Shown here piece by piece: positions 1 to 6,739 of a stretch of 9,746 nt of DNA. Made by a program: the position numbers and the translations under genes. The DNA is from Draconibacterium sp. (GTDB lineage: Bacteria > Bacteroidota > Bacteroidia > Bacteroidales > Prolixibacteraceae), in NCBI GenBank assembly GCA_030595485.1, contig JAUVDE010000093.1, forward strand, positions 1 to 9,746, given 5' to 3'. Position 1 is the stretch's first letter. Every line of letters starts with the position of its first letter. The notes below the pieces were generated by a model, which saw only the letters and a list, made by a program, of their open reading frames with translations, was not told where the DNA came from and ran no database searches.

Positions 1-20
1 GAGTTCTCCACATAATACGT

Positions 21-36
21 TCCCGACGCGTCGGGA
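21..36. repeat. 16-bp perfect palindrome
   Basis: TCCCGACGCGTCGGGA reads identically on both strands. It is far more GC-rich than its surroundings. As RNA it would form a 6-bp stem with a CGCG loop. No T-run follows on either strand, so it is not a standard terminator. It could be a REP-like unit or a protein-binding dyad; the sequence alone does not decide. Confidence 0.6.
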
Positions 37-94
37 TTTACATAAAATCAGTTATCACGGCTTTAGTCCGATAACGGCAAAGATTTTATGTAAA
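37..94. repeat. Hyphenated hairpin (13-bp outer stem, 6-bp inner stem)
   Basis: The outer arms 37-49 (TTTACATAAAATC) and 82-94 (GATTTTATGTAAA) are perfect reverse complements. Inside them GTTATC (51-56) pairs with GATAAC (70-75). One unpaired base lies on the left between the stems and six (GGCAAA) on the right. It directly abuts the palindrome at 21-36. It does not fit a tRNA, and the inner arms do not match integron attC core-site consensus. It may be an RNA structure, a cruciform, or part of a small dispersed repeat. Confidence 0.55.
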
Positions 95-340
95 AGTTGC
101 AGAGTTCTGTTATTATAATATTTATACGATTCTACTAAAAAAATCTTTATACAATAATCAGTTTTTGATCAGCTTCGCATTTTATGAGAATGTTGATGTA
201 TCGTTATTCCGATAGTTTATTCTTTATCGTTCAAATAACAAGTAATATTCAGTTTTACGAGAATCAAATTTTCCGTACAATTGCACGAATAAATTATTTC
301 ACGAAATTCTCAGCGATTTAGGTTTTGCAAAAATTGGCAT

Positions 341-367
341 AAAAAAAGCCGGCTTTAAACCGGCTTT
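341..367 (-). terminator. Rho-independent terminator of the DUF349 gene
   Basis: On the minus strand an 8-bp stem (AAAGCCGG, 7-nt loop, CCGGCTTT; 345-367) is followed by a run of seven T (341-347). It lies 20 bp after the stop codon of the DUF349-repeat gene, the expected place for its intrinsic terminator. Confidence 0.88.
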
Positions 368-387
368 AGAAATATATATGCTATTAT

Positions 388-2703
388 TTAATCCTCTTTA
401 TCCATTTCATCAATAACCCTAATTTTATTTTTCAGGAATTCTATTTTTTGTTTCGCTACTTCAATTTTGTTTTTAACATCTTGAATCAGCGATTCAGCAT
501 TTTTCGATTTAGCAAAGAAACCAATATTGTTGTCTAATACAATCAAATCACTTTCAAGCTGCTTCATTTTGCTCATGTACTTATCTCGCTCAAAACGCAT
601 TTTATTCTGGCCACGTGATGATTCAGAGAATGACGACATTTTGCTTCTAAACTTAAGCATATTCCGTTTATCGTCATCTATGTTTAATTCATCGTACAAT
701 TTATTAATTGCATCGCGGAACTCACTCTGAATTTCATCTTTTTTCTTAAAAGGAACATGGCCGGTATCAGTCCATCGACGTTGGAAGTCTTTTAATAAAT
801 TCAGATTCTCGTTAACATCGCCTGTCGATTTGAAGTTGATAACTTCCTCAATTAAAGCTTCTTTCGCCTTTAAGTTATCCACTTGTTCGTTATCAACTCC
901 CGAGAAATGTTTCGATTTATTTTCGAAGAATAAATCGCATGCAGCACGGAAACGTTTCCAAACATTATCAGAATGTTTACGCGGAACTGCACCAATTTCT
1001 TTCCATTTCTTTTGAATATTAATGAAGTCTTGGGTTGTTTTCTTCCAGTCGGTACTGTCTTTTAGCGTTTCAGCTTGCACACATAAATCGGTTTTTAGCT
1101 GTAGATTATTTTGCTGCTCTTCTTTATTTTTCGAGTAGAACTCACGTTTTGTATCGAAGAATTTATCGCAAGAACTACGGAAACGATCGTAAATTTTATT
1201 ATTGTCTTTACGAGGTGCAAAACCAATCGTTCTCCACATTTTCTGAAGTTCAACCAACTCTTTCGACTTTTCGTCCCATTCTCTATGGTTGGCAATTTCC
1301 TCAATTTTAATTTCCTCAACTTTTTCGCAGAGTGCTGTTTTTGCTTCAAGATTTTTCTTTTGTTCGGTTTTACGTCCCTCGTAAAACTCTTGGTGCTTTT
1401 TATTTATTTTTTGGGTGGCTGCCTTAAAACGCTCCCAAATATCATCTTTTTGTTCGCGAGGAACTGGTCCAATTTCGCGCCACTGCTCGTGGTATTTCTG
1501 TAAAGTATTAAACGCTTTAATTATTGATGCTTCTACCAATAACTCTTCTGCCCTTTCGCACAGTATAATTTTAGCTTCGAGGTTCTTTTTAAGATCAAGA
1601 TCGCGAAGTTCGCGGTTAATTTTTATGTAGTCGTAAAAATTCTCAACATGAAAATGATAGGTATCCCAAAGGTTCTTCATTTTTGCCTGTGGCACTAATC
1701 CTATTTCGCGCCAACTACGCTGTAATTCTTTAAAATCGTGAAAAGTTTTATTAATCGACTCTTCACTATTGATTAAGCCCTTAATGTCTTCAATAACCTG
1801 GTATTTAAGTTTCAGGTTATCTTCTTTCTCATGCTCCAGTTTTTTGCTAAATTCAATACGTAAGTGACGGTAATCTTTTAATAAATCTTTAATGTCATTT
1901 TCGTATGGATCTCCCTCAGAAACAAATTCTTCTTCTTTCCCACCCTCTTCAACAAACTTCTTTTTCGCCTCAACAATTTTTTCATTTAAGTTTTTATAGA
2001 ATACCGCTTTAATGGTTTCTACTTCATCTTTTATATTGTAGTTCTCATTCTCTCCTAACACGCCACGTAACGCATTAACTAACTCTACCTGAGAATGATT
2101 TGTATAATCAACTTGTTCTCTTCTATGTGTTTTTTTAGGAACCTTAACAACCTTTTCCTCAGCTTTTACTTCCTCTTTTTTGGGCTCTTCTGTAGTTTCC
2201 TCCTTCTCGGCAACAGGCTTCTCTTCCTCCACTTTCTCCTCTTCTTTTGCAAGAGCAACGGCTTCTTCAGCAACTGGTTCCGCTACCTCTTCTTCTTTTG
2301 CTGGAGTTGCTTCTACTACCTCAACAATCTCTGGAGTTTCCTCAGCTACTACTTTTTCTTCTTCAACAGTAGTCTCTTCTACCTTAGCCGAAACTTCCTC
2401 TTTTGGAGTTACCGTTTCTTCAACAATAGTCTCTTCTACCTCAGCTACAACTTCCTCTACTGGAGTAGCCGTTTCTTCAACGATAGTTTCTTCTACTTCA
2501 GCAGAAACTTCTTCTTTCGGAGTAGCCGCTTCTTCAACAATAGTCTCTTCTACTTCCGCCGAAACTTCCTCTTTCGGAGTTGTCGTTTCTTCAACAGTTT
2601 TTTCTTCTTCCGAAACAATATTTTGTTCCGTTTTCTTAAGCTCAGTTTTTTCAGTACTCTTTAACTCTTCCGAGTTTTTTAGATCTTTAGGTTCCATTTC
2701 CAT
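388..2703 (-). CDS. DUF349-repeat protein with acidic N-terminal tandem repeat
   Basis: A 771-residue protein, probably cytoplasmic, with no signal peptide or membrane helix. Residues 1-190 are low-complexity and rich in Glu, Val, Ala, Thr and Lys, including four copies of a 19-residue unit (residues 42-117, motif TPxEEVxAxVEETxVEE). From about residue 290 to 690 there are five DUF349 repeats, each a predicted helical bundle with a W-R/K-x-I-G-x-x-P core. The core tryptophans are at 331, 408, 490, 567 and 644, spaced 77-82 residues; the fifth core is the most diverged. The C-terminus (about 700-765) looks like a coiled coil. The start is ATG at 2703, with a second in-frame ATG two codons later. 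It appears monocistronic, with a promoter candidate upstream and a terminator downstream. DUF349 proteins are widespread in Bacteroidota, but I know of no settled function and infer none. Confidence 0.93.
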   Translation of the reverse strand: MEMEPKDLKNSEELKSTEKTELKKTEQNIVSEEEKTVEETTTPKEEVSAEVEETIVEEAATPKEEVSAEVEETIVEETATPVEEVVAEVEETIVEETVTPKEEVSAKVEETTVEEEKVVAEETPEIVEVVEATPAKEEEVAEPVAEEAVALAKEEEKVEEEKPVAEKEETTEEPKKEEVKAEEKVVKVPKKTHRREQVDYTNHSQVELVNALRGVLGENENYNIKDEVETIKAVFYKNLNEKIVEAKKKFVEEGGKEEEFVSEGDPYENDIKDLLKDYRHLRIEFSKKLEHEKEDNLKLKYQVIEDIKGLINSEESINKTFHDFKELQRSWREIGLVPQAKMKNLWDTYHFHVENFYDYIKINRELRDLDLKKNLEAKIILCERAEELLVEASIIKAFNTLQKYHEQWREIGPVPREQKDDIWERFKAATQKINKKHQEFYEGRKTEQKKNLEAKTALCEKVEEIKIEEIANHREWDEKSKELVELQKMWRTIGFAPRKDNNKIYDRFRSSCDKFFDTKREFYSKNKEEQQNNLQLKTDLCVQAETLKDSTDWKKTTQDFINIQKKWKEIGAVPRKHSDNVWKRFRAACDLFFENKSKHFSGVDNEQVDNLKAKEALIEEVINFKSTGDVNENLNLLKDFQRRWTDTGHVPFKKKDEIQSEFRDAINKLYDELNIDDDKRNMLKFRSKMSSFSESSRGQNKMRFERDKYMSKMKQLESDLIVLDNNIGFFAKSKNAESLIQDVKNKIEVAKQKIEFLKNKIRVIDEMDKED
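2353..2580 (-). repeat. Coding tandem repeat, four 57-bp units
   Basis: Four consecutive in-frame units of 57 bp encode residues 42-60, 61-79, 80-98 and 99-117 of the DUF349 protein. Units 1 and 2 differ only in the penultimate residue; units 3 and 4 are more diverged. The unit length is a multiple of three, so gain or loss of a unit would keep the reading frame. The product of this stretch is strongly acidic and probably disordered. Confidence 0.85.
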
Positions 2704-2711
2704 TAATTTAT

Positions 2712-2727
2712 ACCGTTTACTAACGGT
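2712..2727 (-). promoter_or_regulatory. Small hairpin just upstream of the DUF349 start codon
   Basis: ACCGTT and AACGGT form a 6-bp perfect inverted repeat around a 4-nt loop, ending 8 bp before the ATG. In the mRNA it would be a stem next to the ribosome entry site; as DNA it could be an operator half-site pair. The function is not known. Confidence 0.4.
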
Positions 2728-2748
2728 GTGCGTAAATTTGTTGAGCTA

Positions 2749-2780
2749 CGAAAATAGGGAAAACCATATTAAAACTCAAA
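2749..2780 (-). promoter_or_regulatory. Candidate Bacteroidota-type promoter for the DUF349 gene
   Basis: On the minus strand TTTG (2777-2780) is followed after 20 bp by TATTTTCG (2749-2756), one mismatch from the TAnnTTTG -7 consensus known in Bacteroidota. Transcription would start near 2743 and give a leader of about 40 nt containing the 2712-2727 hairpin. This is a pattern match only. Confidence 0.42.
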
Positions 2781-2900
2781 GATTTTGCATCAAAATAAAT
2801 AAATGAAAAAGAATGACTAATTGTATATCAACAAGTTAGAATTAACGAGGTGTTGGGCAACATGCATAATGCTCTGATTATCAATTGGTAGATTCTGTTT

Positions 2901-4229
2901 TCAGTATTGATTTTTACTTGCTTGTGGCTTTCTGCCATAAAAGAAGTCATCGAGCTTTAGTGCTAACCATCGATTAATTGGATTACGTTTTATCATCCAA
3001 CGAATTAAGTTGTGCATAAAATTATCGGGATGAGAATATGGACATACTGCCATGCAGCGTCCACAATCGGTACCAACTTTGCACCAAAGCGTAAAACAAC
3101 TTTCTTGATTTATAGTCCAACGTTTAGGTTTTTTTTGATTTGTTACTCCATTTGTAGGAATAGACTGTGAAGGACAATTCGTGGCACATTTTTTACAGAT
3201 TTCACAAAAATGAATAGCTGAATAATCTGGTTCTTTTTGATTTATAGGAAGTTTTAATTCGGTACTAACCACGCCAATTCTTACTCGCGGGCCTAAGTTT
3301 GGAGTCATTAATAGTCCCATTCGGCCAATGGTTCCTAAGCCCGCATCTTGTGCAACAATGGGGCAAATAAGCCGGTAATTTGCATCGATGTGAGCACGTG
3401 ATTCGTAACCTAAATTCCGAAGAAACTGTGCTAGCTGAATTGCGATTTGTCCGGCATTTAAATATTGCTGAGCCGACTCCATTAAAACAGGTCCTTTCGG
3501 ATTATGGCTCATGGCTTCGTGGCTCATTTCAACCGTAAATGCAATGGCATATTTATGGTTGAGTTCTACTTTGTTTCCATAGGCTTCTCCCCTACCAACA
3601 TGCGTATAAATATGATGGGATTTAATTAAAGTAAATCCTATAGCCTCGGCACCTAATTTGATAGCCCAATTTTTAATAAAATCAGCCAATTCATGCTCTG
3701 AAACCTGGTTTTTATTTGTGCTTAAACTTTGTTCTGCTAAAGGTTGTAATAAGTCTACGGTTTCGAAAGTTGCTTTGGCCGCATTAAAATAAATTTCGTT
3801 GTACAAACTGGCTTCTTTACTCATTAATCCTGGTTCTGCACGAAAAACATCGTCTGCAGATTTGTTCTCCGGACGCATTTGGTAATAATTATTGAACTTC
3901 TCAGTTCCCTTTTTTAAGGAATTTCTTGAGAACATTACATCACGTTCATCAAATCGCCTTTCAGGAATTTCAAACTCAACTTTTTTATTTCCAAATTTTG
4001 GTACAATAATGAATAAACTAAACACAGGAAGAAGCAATAACCACGGATAAATAGATTCTGGAAGTATAGCTAGTAAAGCTACTACAATACTGAAAAGCAG
4101 GACTGCAATAATACCGCATTTGAAAGCTCTTAGTTCTTTTTCTAGCTTCGAATAAATTATAAAGAGGACAAGTAAAAGTCCTACTAGAAACAAAACAAAC
4201 ACAAATAAACCAGTGGCAATATTTAGCAT
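2901..4229 (-). CDS. Reductive-dehalogenase-like Fe-S protein with three N-terminal membrane helices
   Basis: Numbered from ATG at 4229 (442 residues). Residues 2-26, 38-56 and 60-77 are hydrophobic helices. Charged loops (KLEKELR after helix 1, KFGNKK after helix 3) put the soluble domain on the cytoplasmic side by the positive-inside rule. No twin-arginine signal is visible. The domain carries reductive dehalogenase marks: DAGLGTIGRMGLLMTP (295-310), then NLGPRVRI, then two ferredoxin-like [4Fe-4S] sites, C342/C345/C348/C352 and C378/C389/C392/C396 (extra C383). Family members use a corrinoid cofactor to remove halogen from organohalides; the substrate here is unknown. The related epoxyqueuosine reductase QueG is soluble and lacks this central motif pattern. 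A TTG start at 4277 would add 16 residues; I prefer the ATG because a good promoter overlaps that extension. No separate rdhB or corrinoid gene is adjacent. Confidence 0.85.
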   Translation of the reverse strand: MLNIATGLFVFVLFLVGLLLVLFIIYSKLEKELRAFKCGIIAVLLFSIVVALLAILPESIYPWLLLLPVFSLFIIVPKFGNKKVEFEIPERRFDERDVMFSRNSLKKGTEKFNNYYQMRPENKSADDVFRAEPGLMSKEASLYNEIYFNAAKATFETVDLLQPLAEQSLSTNKNQVSEHELADFIKNWAIKLGAEAIGFTLIKSHHIYTHVGRGEAYGNKVELNHKYAIAFTVEMSHEAMSHNPKGPVLMESAQQYLNAGQIAIQLAQFLRNLGYESRAHIDANYRLICPIVAQDAGLGTIGRMGLLMTPNLGPRVRIGVVSTELKLPINQKEPDYSAIHFCEICKKCATNCPSQSIPTNGVTNQKKPKRWTINQESCFTLWCKVGTDCGRCMAVCPYSHPDNFMHNLIRWMIKRNPINRWLALKLDDFFYGRKPQASKNQY

Positions 4230-4246
4230 ATCAAATAGTTGTTGTT

Positions 4247-4278
4247 CAAAAATAGAACTATAATATAAACTTGCCAAT
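4247..4278 (-). promoter_or_regulatory. Candidate promoter of the dehalogenase-like gene
   Basis: On the minus strand ATTG (4275-4278) is followed after 20 bp by TATTTTTG (4247-4254), a full match to the Bacteroidota TAnnTTTG -7 box. Transcription would begin near 4240, giving a leader of about 11 nt before the ATG at 4229. This favours that ATG over the upstream TTG at 4277, which would lie inside the -33 box. Confidence 0.5.
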
Positions 4279-4419
4279 ATGCTGAATAATTATATTTTTT
4301 AGCTATGTTCAAAAACAGACATAAAAGACTAATATACAAGAGTTAATACATGTTTTATTTCTGTTGTTTTTCTTACCTTACTGCTTTCAAAAAATCAATT
4401 TTCAATTAAATTCTAAGCT

Positions 4420-4841
4420 ATGGGGTAAGTATATTCTTTTTAAGCAATCGTAATTCCTGCCGAAGTCAAATGGCAGAAGCCGTTCTTAGAAGCTTTAACA
4501 CCGAACTTGAAATTCACTCAGCAGGTTTAAAACCGGTAAATCATGTAAGCCCAATTGCAATAGAAGTTATGGCCGAAATTGGTATCGACCTGCAACCAAG
4601 TATTCCGCATGATTTCAATGAATTTAAGGACCTCGAAATTGATTATTTAATTACAGTGGGCGAAGGGACACTGGAGGAGTTATTAATTCCTAAAATCAAT
4701 TACAAACGTAAATTGCATCTTGGTTTTCGCAGCCCGTACAAAGGTTCTAAATGTCAAAATGAGATTCGAGAAAAGTGCCGAGAGGTTCGTGACGAACTTC
4801 TTGCAGAGATGGATTATTTCTACAACAGAATACTAACCTGA
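4420..4841 (+). pseudogene. Decayed ArsC / low-molecular-weight phosphatase-like gene
   Basis: The frame open from 4410 to 4841 reads through NSCRSQMAEA, the phosphate-binding-loop signature of thioredoxin-type arsenate reductases, then HSAGLKP, a conserved ITV segment and RDEL. Its first ATG (4470) lies after that loop. The natural-looking ATG at 4420 is in another frame and meets TAA after two codons, so a frameshift seems to have removed the start. The expected nucleophilic cysteine is serine (AGC, 4443-4445). The two later redox cysteines appear replaced (Gly after ITV; Leu seven residues on), and the usual Asp-Asp-Pro is Arg-Ser-Pro. The last codons and the stop (4839-4841) come from an inserted MITE. 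A shortened, repurposed non-enzymatic protein of 123 residues from 4470 is possible, but I think decay is likelier. Confidence 0.68.
4831..4835. repeat. Left target-site duplication of the MITE
   Basis: TACTA immediately precedes the left terminal inverted repeat and is repeated at 5022-5026 immediately after the right one, as expected from transposition. The TIR edge could also be drawn at the palindromic TA (a 2-bp duplication). Confidence 0.65.
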
Positions 4842-5021
4842 GTTCGATTATAAATATCATCACAGTTTAAGTTATCTTTTAGCAGAAATTGTAACAGATT
4901 TTTGAAGGACTATCGGGATAATGCGAGAAAATCTGGGGCGATTTATGCAAAAAATAATTAAATCCGAAGGAAAGGTCAGACTAGCACATTCTGTGTTTAA
5001 TATTTATAATCGAACTCAGGT
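4836..5021. mobile_element. 186-bp MITE-like element
   Basis: Perfect 22-bp terminal inverted repeats, beginning ACCTGAGTTCGATTATAA (4836-4857) and ending with the exact complement (5000-5021), bound a 142-bp AT-rich interior. A further CACAG/CTGTG pair (4861-4865/4991-4995) extends the fold imperfectly. TACTA duplications flank it. It encodes no transposase, so it would need one supplied in trans. It sits in the 3' end of the ArsC-like gene and supplies that gene's present stop codon. Removing the element plus one TACTA joins CTA to AAAAAAGAGGTT and restores a tail Ile-Leu-Lys-Lys-Glu-Val-Ala-Thr with TGA at 5045-5047. No second copy is visible in the window. The parent transposon family is not determined. 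Confidence 0.78.
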
Positions 5022-5026
5022 TACTA
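5022..5026. repeat. Right target-site duplication of the MITE
   Basis: TACTA directly follows the right terminal inverted repeat and matches 4831-4835. Confidence 0.65.
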
Positions 5027-5027
5027 A

Positions 5028-5059
5028 AAAAAGAGGTTGCCACTTGACAACCTCTTTTT
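5028..5059. terminator. Bidirectional intrinsic terminator
   Basis: AAAAAGAGGTTG (5028-5039) and CAACCTCTTTTT (5048-5059) are perfect complements around an 8-nt loop, giving a stem with A-runs and T-runs on both strands. It lies 4 bp past the stop of the aminopeptidase gene and can also end transcripts coming from the ArsC-like side. Confidence 0.87.
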
Positions 5060-5063
5060 GCAT

Positions 5064-6455
5064 TTATCCTTTTTGAATAATTTGTTCAACTTCATCGGGA
5101 GTTATCGGAACCCGCTCTCCTATTATTTCGCTTCCGGTTTCAGTAACCAGTAAATCATCTTCCAGTCGAATACCTCCAAAGTCGCGATACTCGTTTGCTT
5201 TATCGAAATTAATAAAGTCTTTGTTTATTCCTTCAGCCTGCCATTTATCAATTAAAGCTGGAATAAAGTAGCATCCCGGTTCGTTGGTAATTACATAGCC
5301 TGGTTTCAAACGTTTTCCTAAACGCAAATAAGCTGTGCCAAATTGGTCAACCGGCTGAACTTCATCATCGTAACCCACATGTATTTGTCCCAAATCTTCC
5401 ATGTCATGCACATCTAAACCCATCATATGTCCTAGTCCGTGTGGGAAAAACATTGCGTGTGCACCTGCAGCAACTGCTTCTTTCACATCGCCTTTCATTA
5501 AACCAAGGTCTTTTAAGCCTGCAGCTATTACTTCTGCAGCAGCTAAATGAACCGACAAATAAGTTACACCGGGTTTCGTTAATGCAGTAGCATGGTTATT
5601 TGCCGCCAAAACAACCTCGTAAATTTCGCGTTGTTTTTGTGTGAATTTGCCACCAACAGGAGAAGTTCTTGTAAAATCCGAGGCATAATGCAATAATGAT
5701 TCAGCACCGGCATCGCACAACATTAACCTTCCTTCTTTTAAGGTTTGCGAGTGATCGTGATTATGTAAAGTCTCACCGTTTTGCGAAAGAATTATTGGGA
5801 AGGAAGGCATTCCTCCACCTGCCAAAGCTACCCCTTCAATAGTACCTGCAATTTTTTGCTCCCAGGTACCTGCATGTGCCATTTTCATTGCTGTAACGTG
5901 CATTTGGTAACCCGTTGCACAAGCTTTAGCTATCTCGTCAACTTCTTGTTTTTCTTTAATCTCGCGAACCGCAATCACCGCTTTAATAAAGTCAAGCGAG
6001 GCTTGGCCGTTTACGGTCAATGACGAAATTCCCAAAAGTTTCTCCAAAAGCATTTTATTATCGCCGCGGTATGGTGGTAAAAAATGTATGGTTCGTCCCT
6101 TTTCTTTTGCGACTTTCACCACATCGAAAAGTTTTGCAAATGGAGCAGTACTTGTAATTCCAGCTTTTAGTGCATTTTCTGCTAATGCAACCTGAGGTCC
6201 CATCCAAATAATATCTTCAATATCCACATCGTCACCAAAAATAAATTCTTCTCCACTGTCGAAATCAACTACTCCTGCTAATCCCGGAAAGTTTAATCCG
6301 AAGAAATATAAAAACGAACTGTCCTGACGGTAATGATAGGTATTATCACGGTAATTCATAGGTGATTCAGCATTACCTAAAATTAAGCCAACTCCTTTTA
6401 AACCCTTTGATTTTAATGCTATTCTACGCTTTATATAAGTGCTCTTGTCAAACAT
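5064..6455 (-). CDS. pepP: Xaa-Pro aminopeptidase (M24B)
   Basis: A 463-residue cytoplasmic metalloprotease of the aminopeptidase P family, which removes an N-terminal residue preceding proline. Residues 1 to about 150 form the AMP_N domain, with YRQDSSFLYFFG at 42-53. The pita-bread catalytic domain follows. All five dinuclear metal ligands are visible: D248 (LCDAGAE), D260 (ASDFTR), H343 (HGLGHMMGLD), E392 (NEPGCYF) and E432 (GIRLEDD). H339, in the same HGLGH motif, is also conserved. The length fits bacterial members. The start is ATG at 6455, with a short leader; TATATTCG at 6483-6490 (minus strand) is a weak -7 candidate without a good -33 box. The gene is alone on its transcript, ended by the hairpin at 5028-5059 and divergent from the kinase-like gene. 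Probably a housekeeping peptide-turnover enzyme; the symbol is assigned by family. Confidence 0.96.
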   Translation of the reverse strand: MFDKSTYIKRRIALKSKGLKGVGLILGNAESPMNYRDNTYHYRQDSSFLYFFGLNFPGLAGVVDFDSGEEFIFGDDVDIEDIIWMGPQVALAENALKAGITSTAPFAKLFDVVKVAKEKGRTIHFLPPYRGDNKMLLEKLLGISSLTVNGQASLDFIKAVIAVREIKEKQEVDEIAKACATGYQMHVTAMKMAHAGTWEQKIAGTIEGVALAGGGMPSFPIILSQNGETLHNHDHSQTLKEGRLMLCDAGAESLLHYASDFTRTSPVGGKFTQKQREIYEVVLAANNHATALTKPGVTYLSVHLAAAEVIAAGLKDLGLMKGDVKEAVAAGAHAMFFPHGLGHMMGLDVHDMEDLGQIHVGYDDEVQPVDQFGTAYLRLGKRLKPGYVITNEPGCYFIPALIDKWQAEGINKDFINFDKANEYRDFGGIRLEDDLLVTETGSEIIGERVPITPDEVEQIIQKG

Positions 6456-6672
6456 GTTTTTAAAAATTTTATTATAATGTTACGAATATACTATTTCTGT
6501 TTTTATTTAGAATGGATAAAAATTTAATAGAAGTTAAATATATGAAGTGTGACATAATTTTTAGCTGATTGTTATCATTCTATGAAAATTATGTTCGTAA
6601 TAGTCTCTATTTCAGCATCCTTTTCATTGTGAGTTAAAATCTATCCCCAAGAAAACACTTAATTAAGTTAGA

Positions 6673-6711
6673 AATTATGCGGTTTTATAGGATAACCTAT
6701 TGAGCATAATT
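6673..6711 (+). promoter_or_regulatory. Inverted repeat upstream of the kinase-like gene
   Basis: AATTATGC (6673-6680) and GCATAATT (6704-6711) are perfect complements, with a nested GGTT/AACC pair (6681-6684/6694-6697). The structure ends 28 bp before the ATG at 6740. It could be an operator or a leader stem; no T-run follows, so it is not a terminator. I found no convincing -33/-7 promoter in 6456-6739. Confidence 0.35.
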
Positions 6712-6739
6712 AGCGTAACTTATAATAAACGGTATTACT

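Larger units (their letters stand above)
1..340. other. Gene-free AT-rich region with dyad structures
   Basis: No convincing coding region is visible on either strand. The first hundred bases hold a 16-bp perfect palindrome and a hyphenated hairpin, listed separately. From about 110 to 340 the sequence is plain AT-rich DNA in which I see no tRNA, repeat array or clear promoter. The 7-mer GAGTTCT occurs at 1-7 and again at 102-108, bracketing the structured part. The gene to the left lies outside the window, so part of this region may be its 3' or 5' flank. Confidence 0.6.

Noticed and set aside
51..75. Possible integron attC site or tRNA arm at the inner hairpin
   Set aside because: The arms do not match the attC core consensus, and no cloverleaf, T-arm or acceptor stem can be assembled around it.
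1111..1503. Plus-strand Phe/Leu-rich ORF with membrane-like stretches
   Set aside because: It is antisense to Lys/Glu-rich helical DUF349 coding sequence, which yields Phe/Leu-rich complements.
2180..2806. A long plus-strand Ser/Thr-rich ORF resembling a surface or mucin-like protein
   Set aside because: It is the antisense shadow of the acidic Glu/Val-rich repeat of the DUF349 gene, including its 57-bp units.
2836..2900. Short dyads (TGTT/AACA, GCAT/ATGC) as terminator of the dehalogenase-like gene
   Set aside because: The stems are only 4 bp without an adjacent T-run; no convincing terminator is visible there.
2901..4229. Annotation as epoxyqueuosine reductase QueG
   Set aside because: The two-cluster layout is shared, but the membrane helices, the DAGLGTIGRMGLLMTP/GPRVRI segment and the second-cluster context fit the dehalogenase group better.
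4834..4841. MITE edge defined by a palindromic TA, giving a 2-bp TA duplication
   Set aside because: It cannot be excluded, but the longer TACTA match on both sides makes the 5-bp duplication the fuller explanation.
4921..5076. A 51-codon plus-strand ORF spanning the right half of the MITE and the terminator
   Set aside because: It runs through the terminal inverted repeat and the terminator hairpin, has no recognisable domain and is most likely chance.
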